Shown here piece after piece: positions 50,999-59,535 of a stretch of DNA of 64,000 nucleotides. Location of the stretch: positions 1,116,001 to 1,180,000 of the forward strand of contig OW818656.1 of NCBI GenBank assembly GCA_942492965.1, written 5' to 3'. The DNA comes from Sphingosinicella sp942492965 (lineage in GTDB: Bacteria > Pseudomonadota > Alphaproteobacteria > Sphingomonadales > Sphingomonadaceae). Below the pieces are notes generated by a model. The model made no database searches, was not told where the DNA came from, and worked only from the letters and a program-made list of their open reading frames with translations. Within the stretch, counting starts at the first letter, position 1, and every line of letters starts with the position of its first letter. The position numbers and the translations under genes were made by a program.

Positions 50999-53467
50999 TC
51001 AGAACTTGTAGCTCAGTTCCACACCCAGTTCGCGCGGACGGCCGACATCGAGCATCGTGAATCCGAACACCCGGTCATGCGCTACGCCCGTAAGGCCTGG
51101 CGTCGGCTTGGAGGCCGGGCCGCTCGGATCGAAGCCGCCGGTCAGATAGTATTTGTTGGTCAGGTTGTTGCCGAAGACTGCAATCGACCAGCCTGCCTCT
51201 GCTTCAAACGCAATCCGGCCGTTCAGCAGGCCATAGGACGGCAACCTCACGAAGTTCGTCGGGCTGGGATAGCTGAGCTGCTTGCCCTTCCATCCCCAAT
51301 TGACGTCGAACGCCACATCCCCTGTTTCGCCCACCGGCACCTTGTAGCTGGCGCCCAGGGTGTAGGACCACTTCGGGCTGCGATAGAACGGTACTGCCGA
51401 GGTGACCGCGACCGCGCCGCTCGCGCCGCGAATATCCTCGTCATAGCCGGCATCGACGTAACCCAGGCTGGCTTTCAGCACCAGGTCCTCGACCGGGCTG
51501 GCAAGGAGCTCGCCTTCGAAGCCCTTGACGGTCGAGTCCCCGTTGACGGTGTAGACCAGCGGCGGCGGACCGGGGTCGGCCAGCTGAATCTGCTGATCCT
51601 TGTACTTGGTCAGGAACGCGGTGAGATTCAGGCGGACGCGCCGATCGAATAGGTCGGTGCGCATACCCAATTCATACGTCCAGAGGTTTTCCGGCTTGAA
51701 CTCGTTCAAGCCGCAGTCCGACAGCGGCGAGCGATAGCAACGTGTCTGGATCCCGTCGTTGAAGCCGCCGCCCTTGTAACCCTTGGCTGCGGAGACATAG
51801 GTCATGACTTCGGGCGACCAGCGGTAATCCAGGCTGAAGCGCGGCGAAATGCTGGACCACTTGCCCTTCACCGTCTGCGCGGACGGAGTCGAGACAGAAC
51901 CGGGGGGGCAACTCGCGGGAGTGCCGATGGCGGCAACCTCGACGCCACCGGCGATGCAGACCTGTCCGCGCCCTTCGCGGAACGAGGTGAAGGTTTTCTT
52001 GTCTTCACCCCAGCGCAGGCCGCCGGTCACACTGAGTGCATCCGTTACGTTCAGCGTGCCTTGCGTGAAGAGCGCGACGCTCTCGGTCTTGATGTGCTTG
52101 CTCTCGAAGCTGCCTTTGCCGACATCGCCCATGAAGGCGCTGTTCGCACCCGCCGAGGGATCGAACCGACGGCGGATATTGGTCGAGTCATCCCAATAAT
52201 AGAACGCACCCGCGACCCAGTTGAACCGGTTGTCGAAGAACGAGCCGTTCAGCTGTAGTTCCTGCGTGAAATATTCGATGTCGGTCGTGTCGTTCAGCTG
52301 GACCAGCGGTATCGGCGTGCGATCCCAATCCTGATTCTGTATCTGCGAAATGTCGCGATAGCCGGTGAGTGATTTGATCGTCAGATCACCGGTCAATTCA
52401 TACGCGATCGTACCGGTCAGGCCGTAGCTTTTGAACTTGTTCACATCAGGAACAAGCCCGCCATAGATTTCGCGTCCGCCCTGCACCTGACCGTAGTAGA
52501 AGCCAAAGTCCGACGCGGCATTGGTGTAGCCCGAAGGCGAAACCGAAAGGGGCGCGATGGCGCGCAGGGAATTGTACGCGGCGGGGCTCGGCGGCGGATC
52601 GCCCGGAATGCTGACCCCGTAAAGCGCGGCGGGATAGAGGTCGGTGGGCGAGAAATTGACCGACAGCGAAGGCTGGCCGTTATCACTCGTCCGGATCAGG
52701 TCGGCAGACAGGCCGACGTCCAGACGGTTCGTCGGTTTCCAGCTGACCTGACCGCGCATGGTGGTGGAATCGCCGCCGCCGACATACGTGTCATCGACTA
52801 TGCGGTGGATGTAGCCATCGCGGCTTTTCTTCGCGAACGAGAAGCGCGACGCCAGCGTCTCCGTCAGCGGCACGTTCAACATACCGGAAATATCGAACCG
52901 GTCACGCTGGCCGGCGACAACCTTGATCGAGCCTTCCAATATGTCCTTCGGCTGCTTGGTCACATACCGGATCGCGCCGCCTGCGGTGTTGCGGCCGAAC
53001 AATGTGCCCTGCGGACCGCGAAGAACTTCGATCCGCTCTACATCCAGCAGATCCAGCAGCGCGCCGTTCGGGCGTGCGAACAGAATGTCATCGACATAGA
53101 TGCCGACCGCGCCTTCCTGCGTGATGAATCCCTGGGGGGCGCCGCCGATCCCACGGATGGCGACGTTGATGATCGCGTTGCCCTGTGCAGCGGTGCCGCC
53201 GATCGTGACGTTGGGAATGAAGGTATCGAACCCGCTCAGGCTGTCCGTGCCCTGGCGCTCCAGTTCGGCGCCGCCAACGGCCACGATCGATAGCGGCGTA
53301 TCCTGCAATTTCGTTTCGGACCGCTGTGCGGTAACGACAATCTCGGCAATCGTCGCGCCGTCCTGTTCGTCACTTTGCCCAGCGTGCGCGGCGGAGCTGA
53401 CGATCGCAAGAGCGATTGCCCCGCTGCTTACCCCAATTTGAGCAAGACGTTTCACTGCAAGCTTCAT
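50999..53467 (-). CDS. TonB-dependent outer-membrane receptor (module 4)
   Basis: The 822-residue protein has a signal peptide (GVSSGAIALAIVSSAAHA), a TonB box IAEIVVTAQRS, a plug (FDTFIPNVTIGGTAAQG, VERIEVLRGPQGTLFGRNTAGG) and a barrel ending LGVELSYKF. Two in-frame ATGs (53470, 53467) follow GGGGAGGG; the second has better spacing. Likely uptake of the aromatic compound handled by module 4. Two candidate operators lie upstream at 53572 and 53691. Confidence 0.93.
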   Translation of the reverse strand: MKLAVKRLAQIGVSSGAIALAIVSSAAHAGQSDEQDGATIAEIVVTAQRSETKLQDTPLSIVAVGGAELERQGTDSLSGFDTFIPNVTIGGTAAQGNAIINVAIRGIGGAPQGFITQEGAVGIYVDDILFARPNGALLDLLDVERIEVLRGPQGTLFGRNTAGGAIRYVTKQPKDILEGSIKVVAGQRDRFDISGMLNVPLTETLASRFSFAKKSRDGYIHRIVDDTYVGGGDSTTMRGQVSWKPTNRLDVGLSADLIRTSDNGQPSLSVNFSPTDLYPAALYGVSIPGDPPPSPAAYNSLRAIAPLSVSPSGYTNAASDFGFYYGQVQGGREIYGGLVPDVNKFKSYGLTGTIAYELTGDLTIKSLTGYRDISQIQNQDWDRTPIPLVQLNDTTDIEYFTQELQLNGSFFDNRFNWVAGAFYYWDDSTNIRRRFDPSAGANSAFMGDVGKGSFESKHIKTESVALFTQGTLNVTDALSVTGGLRWGEDKKTFTSFREGRGQVCIAGGVEVAAIGTPASCPPGSVSTPSAQTVKGKWSSISPRFSLDYRWSPEVMTYVSAAKGYKGGGFNDGIQTRCYRSPLSDCGLNEFKPENLWTYELGMRTDLFDRRVRLNLTAFLTKYKDQQIQLADPGPPPLVYTVNGDSTVKGFEGELLASPVEDLVLKASLGYVDAGYDEDIRGASGAVAVTSAVPFYRSPKWSYTLGASYKVPVGETGDVAFDVNWGWKGKQLSYPSPTNFVRLPSYGLLNGRIAFEAEAGWSIAVFGNNLTNKYYLTGGFDPSGPASKPTPGLTGVAHDRVFGFTMLDVGRPRELGVELSYKF

Positions 53468-53571
53468 CATCACCCTCCCCACTTATACTTATTTAAATCT
53501 TTGAACAAACTTAGAGCATTGTTTTTATTAATTGTTTTTATCGCTATTCAGTCTGGAACGTCGACGCCATT

Positions 53572-53588
53572 TGGAACGAGGCGTTCCA
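53572..53588 (-). promoter_or_regulatory. inverted repeat of IclR-site type upstream of TBDR
   Basis: TGGAACG-AGG-CGTTCCA, perfect 7-bp arms, 105 nt before the TBDR start. A direct copy of the left arm lies at 53554-53560. The TGGAA...TTCCA form recalls the IclR box, and an IclR gene is in this module. The gap 53468-53852 holds this, the 53691 dyad and AT-rich DNA, but no gene I can support. Confidence 0.45.
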
Positions 53589-53690
53589 CAATTTAATTGA
53601 ATGCAAAATCTAGAAACTGCTGTGTGCATAAATTCAGGAGGGTTGTGCGTCAACGGATCAGCCGGTCAAATCACCGTGCTTTTGACGAAC

Positions 53691-53707
53691 TGTCCGTAGT
53701 CTGGACA
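53691..53707. promoter_or_regulatory. 17-bp dyad, copy 4 (TGTCC class)
   Basis: TGTCCGTAGTCTGGACA, 224 nt before the TBDR start. Its reverse complement matches copy 2 (36150) at 15 of 17 positions. It is far from any start, so it is less certain to act as an operator. Confidence 0.5.
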
Positions 53708-53852
53708 TCATCATCCCTGATAATGTCGGGAGCCAAGTGGACGGTGTAAGGGCTCTTGTCGCAGGATGGCGCCAGGGTTGTCGATTGCTGTTGAGACGCG
53801 ACCCGGCGGATCGAGGAGCGCGGTGGTCTCTGTAGACTCGCCGCTGCGATGT

Positions 53853-54164
53853 TCACGGTTGCGGCAGGGTTTCGTGCACCATCGTCAGGAAACTTGCTTC
53901 CGTCGAAGCGCGGCGGTGTTCGGAAAGCCTCTGGTATTCGGGATCGTTATACCAACGCCGCGCGGCTTCCTCGCTTGGAAAGCGGAACATAACGAAACGG
54001 CCGCCGGGAGAGGTTCCTTCCAGCGTCACCGTGGCATCATCGTAGGTGATGAAACGGCCGCCATGCTTCTTGAGCAGCGGGAAGAAGCCCTTCGCATACA
54101 GGCTGTAGGTTTCCGCGTCGCGGATCGTGAAAGCCGCGATCATCGTGACGGGCGTCTCGTTCAT
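53853..54164 (-). CDS. DUF1330-family protein
   Basis: The 103-residue protein is a ferredoxin-like (dimeric alpha-beta barrel) protein: VTMIAAFTIRDAETYSLYAKGFFPLLKKHGGRFI, GRFVMFRFPSEEAARRWYNDPEYQRLSEHRRAST. Typical DUF1330 size and motif (FPSxEAAxxWYxxPEYQ). Function in the family is unknown. Last gene of the minus-strand module 5, 17 nt after the GPH carrier. Confidence 0.85.
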   Translation of the reverse strand: MNETPVTMIAAFTIRDAETYSLYAKGFFPLLKKHGGRFITYDDATVTLEGTSPGGRFVMFRFPSEEAARRWYNDPEYQRLSEHRRASTEASFLTMVHETLPQP

Positions 54165-54181
54165 CGTGCTGCTTCCGCTCT

Positions 54182-55450
54182 TCATTTCCTGACAAAGGGA
54201 AGACTCGCCCAGACGAACACGCTCGGCGCCGCCGCGAGCAGCACGGTGAGGCCCCATAAGGCCTCCTGCGATTGAACTGGTGCCCCTGCCTGGAAGCCGA
54301 CCACCGCAAGCCCGAGGCCGGCGACGCCGGGCCCAAGCGCAAGCCCGAGCTTTTCGCTTGCCGTCCAGGCCCCAGTGAAAAGCCCCGCACGATTGCCGCG
54401 CGCCTCTCCCGCTGCGTGCGTCAGATGCGCGACAAGTGCGAACGGCCCCACCTGAAGCCCTGCGAACGGAAAGCCGATCAGCGCATACAGCAGCAGACTC
54501 GGCAAGACCGGGGCCGGCGGCACGGCAAGGAAGCCGAGCGTGGCGACACCAAAGAAAAGCGCTGCTGCGGAGATGACCCAGCGCGCACCCAGACGGCGAA
54601 CGATCCACGCCCAAACCGGTGTCGAGAGAATTGTCACGCTGAGCATGATCCCAAGCGCCGTGCCGACACTGTCTTCCGTGCGTCCGGCCACCTGAATGAT
54701 CCAGTAGGGCGTAAGCGCGGAAACGATCCCGACACCCGTGAGCTGAAGAACATAAGCGGCTGCCAGCCTGCGAAAAGGACGTTCGGCGAGGAGGATCGGT
54801 ATCGCCTGACGCAAGCTTGTGGCCTGGGCGATTCTTGTGCCCGTTGCCGAGGGGGTGGCGAAAAAGGCTGCGAACATGCCCGCACAGCAGATCAGGGAGA
54901 CCACGACAGCCATGAAGACATAGCCGTCGCGACCGCTGCCGCCGGCACGCACCAGCATCGGCGCAAGACCGGCGCCGATGAGCGTTCCGACCATCGCGCA
55001 GCCGATCCGCCATGCCGCGACACGCTCGCGTTCGGCCGCATCCTCGCTGATCTCGGCAGGAACGGCGATGAACGGCACGGCGAACAACGAATAGGCATTC
55101 GTCAGCAGGAAATAGATGAGGGCGACCCATGGAAACGCTGCGTTCCCCAGCGGATAGGGCCATGCGAACAAGGCGAGGAAGGCGAGCGGCACGCCGATGC
55201 TCCCGGCGAGCAGGAAGGGACGGCGGCGGCCGATCGCCGTTTGCACGCGGTCCGACCAGAGGCCGACGGCCGGATCCCAGATCAAGGCCCACAGCTTCGG
55301 CAGCAACACCACCGTTGCCGCGAGGACAGGCGCCATCTTGAGGCTCTCGGTGCAGAAATAGAGAAGGAGCACGGTCGGCACGGTCGCAAAGACCCCGGTG
55401 CCGAAAGCCCCGAGCGCATAACCCATGAGACGTGGATACGATAATCGCAC
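54182..55450 (-). CDS. MFS transporter, glycoside-pentoside-hexuronide (GPH/MelB)-like
   Basis: The protein has 422 residues and about 12 membrane segments. It begins LSYPRLMGYALGAFGTGVFATVPTVLLLYF and has LWALIWDPAVGLWSDRVQTAIGRRRPFLLAG, the MelB-type loop signature, and PAEISEDAAERERVAAWRIG. Sphingomonad catabolic clusters often use this carrier type for non-sugar substrates. GTG 55450 is favoured because GAGGGAG stands about 8 nt upstream; GTG 55477 and an earlier start at 55504 are alternatives. Confidence 0.83.
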   Translation of the reverse strand: MRLSYPRLMGYALGAFGTGVFATVPTVLLLYFCTESLKMAPVLAATVVLLPKLWALIWDPAVGLWSDRVQTAIGRRRPFLLAGSIGVPLAFLALFAWPYPLGNAAFPWVALIYFLLTNAYSLFAVPFIAVPAEISEDAAERERVAAWRIGCAMVGTLIGAGLAPMLVRAGGSGRDGYVFMAVVVSLICCAGMFAAFFATPSATGTRIAQATSLRQAIPILLAERPFRRLAAAYVLQLTGVGIVSALTPYWIIQVAGRTEDSVGTALGIMLSVTILSTPVWAWIVRRLGARWVISAAALFFGVATLGFLAVPPAPVLPSLLLYALIGFPFAGLQVGPFALVAHLTHAAGEARGNRAGLFTGAWTASEKLGLALGPGVAGLGLAVVGFQAGAPVQSQEALWGLTVLLAAAPSVFVWASLPFVRK

Positions 55451-55518
55451 CGGGGGCGCTCCCTCTCTCGGCCTCACCCTGCCGGTGATTGGCAGGACGC
55501 ACATCTATTCATGGCCGA

Positions 55519-56700
55519 TCACGCATTCCCGTAAAGCGTGACGACGCACGCCCCACCGATCCCGAGATTGTGTTGCAGCGCGATCCGCGCGCCCTCCACC
55601 TGCCGGGCACCGGCCTCGCCGCGGAGCTGCCAGACGAGTTCCGCGCATTGGGCAAGGCCCGTCGCCCCGATCGGATGGCCTTTCGACAGGAGACCGCCCG
55701 AGGGATTGGTGACATATTTGCCGCCGTAGGTGTTGTCCCCATCGGCGATGAACTTCTCGGCCGTGCCCGGCGCGGTGAGGCCGAGGGCCTCGTAGGCCAC
55801 CAGTTCGTTCGCCGTGAAGCAGTCGTGGAGTTCGACGACATCGATATCACCGACATCGACCCCGGACGCCTCATAAACGTGTCGTGCTGCCTTCGCGGCC
55901 ATTTCATAGCCGACAAGGCTCATGCCGCTCTTCGCATCGAAAACGCCGGGCAAGTCCGTCGTCATCGACTGCGCCAGGATTTCGACACCGGCAAGCCCGT
56001 GCTTTCTGGCGAAACGCTCCGAACAGACCACGGCCGCCGCTGCGCCCGTCGTCGGCGGACAGCATTGGTAGCGCGTGAGCGGCGCGTAGACCATCGGCGA
56101 CTCCATCACCTGTTCGAGGCTGAGTTCGTCCCGAAACACGGCATTGGGATTGCGATGCGCGTGGCGCCGGGCCTTGACCGCGATCTGCGCGAAGGCTTCC
56201 GGCTTCGTTCCGTACTTCGCCATGTGATCGTGCGCGGCGGAGCCGAAGAGCGCCGCCGTCGGCACGCCCGACACCTCATGGCCCTGCAGTGCCGTGACGG
56301 TTTCCAGAAACCTCTCCATCGCCGAGGGGCGGTCGTTGAATACGGCACCCAGGGCGCCGGGCACCATCTGTTCGAAACCGAGTGCAAGCACGCAATCGAC
56401 CACGCCCGTCTCGACCGCCTGCCTTGCAAGATAGAGCGCCGTGGACCCGGTGGCGCAGGCGTTGTTTACATTGATGATCGGGATGCCGCTCAGTGCCAGC
56501 TCATAGAGCGCCCGCTGACCGGAGCAGGTATCCCCGTACATGTAGCCGACATAGGCCTGCTGAATGTCGCCATAGTCGAGGCCCGCATCCTTCAATGCGG
56601 CCTGCGCCGCGCGCGCACCGATATCAAAATAGATCTCGCCCGCACTCGGCTTGCTGAACGGAGTCATCGCCACGCCGACGATTTGAGCATTTCCAGTCAT
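55519..56700 (-). CDS. SCP-x-type thiolase / lipid-transfer protein
   Basis: The 393-residue protein has VNNACATGSTALYLAR with the nucleophile Cys (C82), ELHDCFTANELVAYEALGL in place of the usual thiolase NExFA region, and GGLLSKGHPIGATGLAQ with the catalytic His. This is the SCP2-thiolase group common in steroid and branched-chain degradation. Reaction: thiolytic or retro-Claisen cleavage of a beta-ketoacyl-CoA, working with the acyl-CoA ligase next to it. Confidence 0.9.
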   Translation of the reverse strand: MTGNAQIVGVAMTPFSKPSAGEIYFDIGARAAQAALKDAGLDYGDIQQAYVGYMYGDTCSGQRALYELALSGIPIINVNNACATGSTALYLARQAVETGVVDCVLALGFEQMVPGALGAVFNDRPSAMERFLETVTALQGHEVSGVPTAALFGSAAHDHMAKYGTKPEAFAQIAVKARRHAHRNPNAVFRDELSLEQVMESPMVYAPLTRYQCCPPTTGAAAAVVCSERFARKHGLAGVEILAQSMTTDLPGVFDAKSGMSLVGYEMAAKAARHVYEASGVDVGDIDVVELHDCFTANELVAYEALGLTAPGTAEKFIADGDNTYGGKYVTNPSGGLLSKGHPIGATGLAQCAELVWQLRGEAGARQVEGARIALQHNLGIGGACVVTLYGNA

Positions 56701-56732
56701 AACAATTGCCTTTTCTTCAAACGAACCTGATT

Positions 56733-58304
56733 TCAGAGCCCTTCGAGGCGCGCGCGCAGTTCCTTTTTCGCGACCTTGTTCATCAGCGAGCGCGGCAGCG
56801 CGTCCGTCAGAATCACCTCGCGGGGCACCTTGAAATCCGCCAGAAAAGCCTCGCAACGCGCGCGAACCCTCTCCTCAAGCCCCGTAGAGGCGGAACCGGA
56901 GGGGATAACGAACACCACTGGAACCTCGCCGAGGAAATCATGCGCCTTGCCCACGACCGCGGCTTCGGCCACCTCGTCCATGGCGACGATCACGCGTTCG
57001 ATCTCGGAAGCCGCGACGTTCTCGCCGCCGACCTTCAGCATGTCCTTCGCGCGGTCTCCGAAAACGAGCTGGCCGTCGCTGCGCACCTTCACGATATCGC
57101 CGGTATCCATCCAGCCGTCCGCATCGAAGCAGCCGTCGGTCGCCTCGGGGTCGTTCAGATATTCGAGGAACAAGGAGATGCCCGGCACGCCGCGAATAAA
57201 GAGCCAGCCCGATGCGCCGTCGTCCGTCGGCTCGACGGAAACACCATCCTCGTCGCGAACGTCGATTTCGTATTCGGGCGCCGGCACGCCCATCGCGCCG
57301 GGCGTGCCGGGGAGATGCAGGTAGGACTGTATGGGGTGGCTGACGGTTTCCGTCATTCCCCACCATCCGGCGATTTTCACACGGAATTTTTCCGCGAACG
57401 CGGGCACATCGGCAAGGCCGATCGCCCAAAAGCGGAAACGATGCTCGGGCGTCTCCAAATCCTGAAGCGCAGACGCAACGAAGGGAAACAGCGATGCCCA
57501 GGTACACCCGTTCGCCGTGCTGATATCCCAGAAGCGGCGTCTCGAAAACTTCGGCGTCAGCACGACCGACCCGCCCGCCCACAGCGTCCCGAGAACCGAA
57601 TAGCCGAGCGCATTGGTGTGGAAGAGCGGCAGAACGATGAGGCCTACATCGGCTTCGTCGAGTTCGCAGTGCCGGGCATTGATCTGCGCGGCCCACAGCG
57701 CGTTGGCGTGCGTCCATACGACACCTTTAGGACGCGAGGTCGTCCCCGACGTATATTGCACGCTGACCGGCGTCAGCGGATCGTGACAGGGCAGAAGAAC
57801 GCCGGCTTCCGGCGCATACAGATCTTCGAATGGGAACGTCCCGCGTTCCGCCTTGTCCAGGCCGACGCACGCGATCCATCCGAGCGCCCGCCCGCACGCC
57901 TCGACGCGCAGCAGGAGCGATTGCTGCGTCACGGCAAAGCGCACGCGCGCATGTTCGATGAAATACGAAAGTTCATCGGCTGACGAGCGCGTGTTGGTCG
58001 TGACGGCAACAGCGCCGATCTTGGCGCAGGCGAACCACGCGAACAGAAATTCCGGGCAATTGTCGAGGTGGATGAGGACGGGATCGGATTTGCGCACGCC
58101 GCGCGCGATCAGGCTGCGCGCCACCGCATCGACGCGCTCGGCGAATTCCCCATATGTCCATCGGACGGCATCATCCTCGGGCGGTTGCCAGATCAGGAAA
58201 ACCCGATCGCCGCGCTCCCGGGCCTGCATGTCGAGCAGCCAGCCGATATCCTTGCCCAGATAGGGGTGAAATTTCGGCGGCTTTCGTGCGGTGCGCGCTA
58301 CCAT
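56733..58304 (-). CDS. acyl-CoA synthetase (AMP-forming)
   Basis: The 523-residue protein of the ANL superfamily has P-loop VQYTSGTTSRPKGVVWTH, GWWGMTETVSH, the adenylate motif DGWMDTGDIVKVRSDGQLVFGDRAKDMLKVGGENV and a C-terminal lysine region SLMNKVAKKELR. It activates a carboxylic acid to its CoA thioester. It lies between thiolase and serine hydrolase with gaps of about 32 nt, so probably one operon. Substrate unknown. Confidence 0.92.
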   Translation of the reverse strand: MVARTARKPPKFHPYLGKDIGWLLDMQARERGDRVFLIWQPPEDDAVRWTYGEFAERVDAVARSLIARGVRKSDPVLIHLDNCPEFLFAWFACAKIGAVAVTTNTRSSADELSYFIEHARVRFAVTQQSLLLRVEACGRALGWIACVGLDKAERGTFPFEDLYAPEAGVLLPCHDPLTPVSVQYTSGTTSRPKGVVWTHANALWAAQINARHCELDEADVGLIVLPLFHTNALGYSVLGTLWAGGSVVLTPKFSRRRFWDISTANGCTWASLFPFVASALQDLETPEHRFRFWAIGLADVPAFAEKFRVKIAGWWGMTETVSHPIQSYLHLPGTPGAMGVPAPEYEIDVRDEDGVSVEPTDDGASGWLFIRGVPGISLFLEYLNDPEATDGCFDADGWMDTGDIVKVRSDGQLVFGDRAKDMLKVGGENVAASEIERVIVAMDEVAEAAVVGKAHDFLGEVPVVFVIPSGSASTGLEERVRARCEAFLADFKVPREVILTDALPRSLMNKVAKKELRARLEGL

Positions 58305-58336
58305 GACGGATCGCCGTATCCATGAAGAGCGCGCAT

Positions 58337-59512
58337 TCAGTTTCGCTCGGTCTTCGGCGCGCAGCCCTTCGCCTTAAGCGCGGGCACGAACACATCCCTG
58401 AAGACGACGCCGGTCTTGTCGCCGATCTGTTCGGAATTGATCTGGATCGACGCGGAAACACGGCAGTTCGGGAAATAGCCGACGTACGACTTGTAACCCA
58501 TAAACCAGCCGCCGTGCGCGTAGAGCGGCCCGAATTCGGTATCGAACACATAAACGCCGAAGCCATACCGGCCCCTCTTGCCGGCTTCGACCGGCTTCGA
58601 AACCATCATGCGGGCATACTCGGTGCCGAGGCGTGTGCGCCCTTCGAACACGTCCCACGCCCATTCGGCAAGATCGCCGGCGTTGGTGACAAGCCCGCCG
58701 CCGGTCCATTCCGACCGCGTGTTGATCCGGAACACGCCGTCGGCAAGGATCGTGCCCGCGTCACCAAGCAGCGGATTCGCGCCGGCAAGGTAACCCTGCG
58801 CAAGGCCGTTGAAGATGCGTCCGTCCGAAGGTCCGGTAAATGTCAACCCGAGCGGATAAAGAAACCGCTCCTGAAGCAGCGCGTAATAGCTTTTCCCGCC
58901 AGCCTTTTCGATCACGAGGCCGAGCAGCAGGTATCCGAGGTCGGTATAGTGGAACCCTTCGCCCGGTTCGAACAGCGGCTTCGATCCATAGCCGAACGCG
59001 ATCATTTCAGGCGGCGTGAATGCGAAGTCGGGTTCCTTTATCCTGGCCCTGGCGGCATCCCAGAAGCTGTCGAGATACACATGATCGACAAGCCCGGAAG
59101 AATGGTTGAGCAGCATCCTCACCGTTATCTTCCGGTAGTTCGGCAGGGCCGAAAATTCGGACGTCTCGCCAAGCCATTTCGAAATCGGTGCATCGAGTTC
59201 GAGAATGCCGTCCTTCACAAGGCTCACGGCCACCGCCGCCGCGAACATCTTGCCGATGCTTCCCGACATCATCCGCGTCTCGGGCGTCATCACGCGGCCG
59301 ATCTCCTTATCCGCGAATCCCGCCGAGAAGGAGACACGCTGCCCATCGTCCGTAACGATCGCCGCGGTCGCACCCGGAAGCGCGTGCTCGCTGATCGCCT
59401 TGTCCAGGCGCGTCTGTAGTTCGGCGACCGTGGCATCGTCGAGCGCCCGAGGCTCGGCAGCCGCGGCTGTCGAAATCAGCAAGGATAAGCCAAGAATTCT
59501 CGCGATGAGCAC
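58337..59512 (-). CDS. secreted beta-lactamase-family serine hydrolase (class C/esterase type)
   Basis: The 391-residue protein has a signal peptide (IARILGLSLLISTAAAA) and SxxK in MMSGSIGKMF (S85, K88). The second-motif Tyr is in FHYTDLGYLLLGLV, where YTD replaces the usual YSN/YAN. A late HGGWFMG resembles the HxG motif of class C enzymes. Such proteins are usually esterases or peptidases rather than true beta-lactamases. AGGAGAG precedes GTG 59512. Likely a periplasmic first step in module 5. Confidence 0.87.
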   Translation of the reverse strand: MLIARILGLSLLISTAAAAEPRALDDATVAELQTRLDKAISEHALPGATAAIVTDDGQRVSFSAGFADKEIGRVMTPETRMMSGSIGKMFAAAVAVSLVKDGILELDAPISKWLGETSEFSALPNYRKITVRMLLNHSSGLVDHVYLDSFWDAARARIKEPDFAFTPPEMIAFGYGSKPLFEPGEGFHYTDLGYLLLGLVIEKAGGKSYYALLQERFLYPLGLTFTGPSDGRIFNGLAQGYLAGANPLLGDAGTILADGVFRINTRSEWTGGGLVTNAGDLAEWAWDVFEGRTRLGTEYARMMVSKPVEAGKRGRYGFGVYVFDTEFGPLYAHGGWFMGYKSYVGYFPNCRVSASIQINSEQIGDKTGVVFRDVFVPALKAKGCAPKTERN

Positions 59513-59535
59513 GTGTCTCTCCTGTCTGTACCGCT

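Noticed and set aside
53671..53856. 61-codon minus-strand frame in the gap upstream of the module 4 TBDR
   Set aside because: Overlaps a probable operator, has no recognisable content and no ribosome site.
58337..59512. Antibiotic-resistance beta-lactamase
   Set aside because: The YTD in place of YxN and the catabolic setting point to an esterase-type serine hydrolase.
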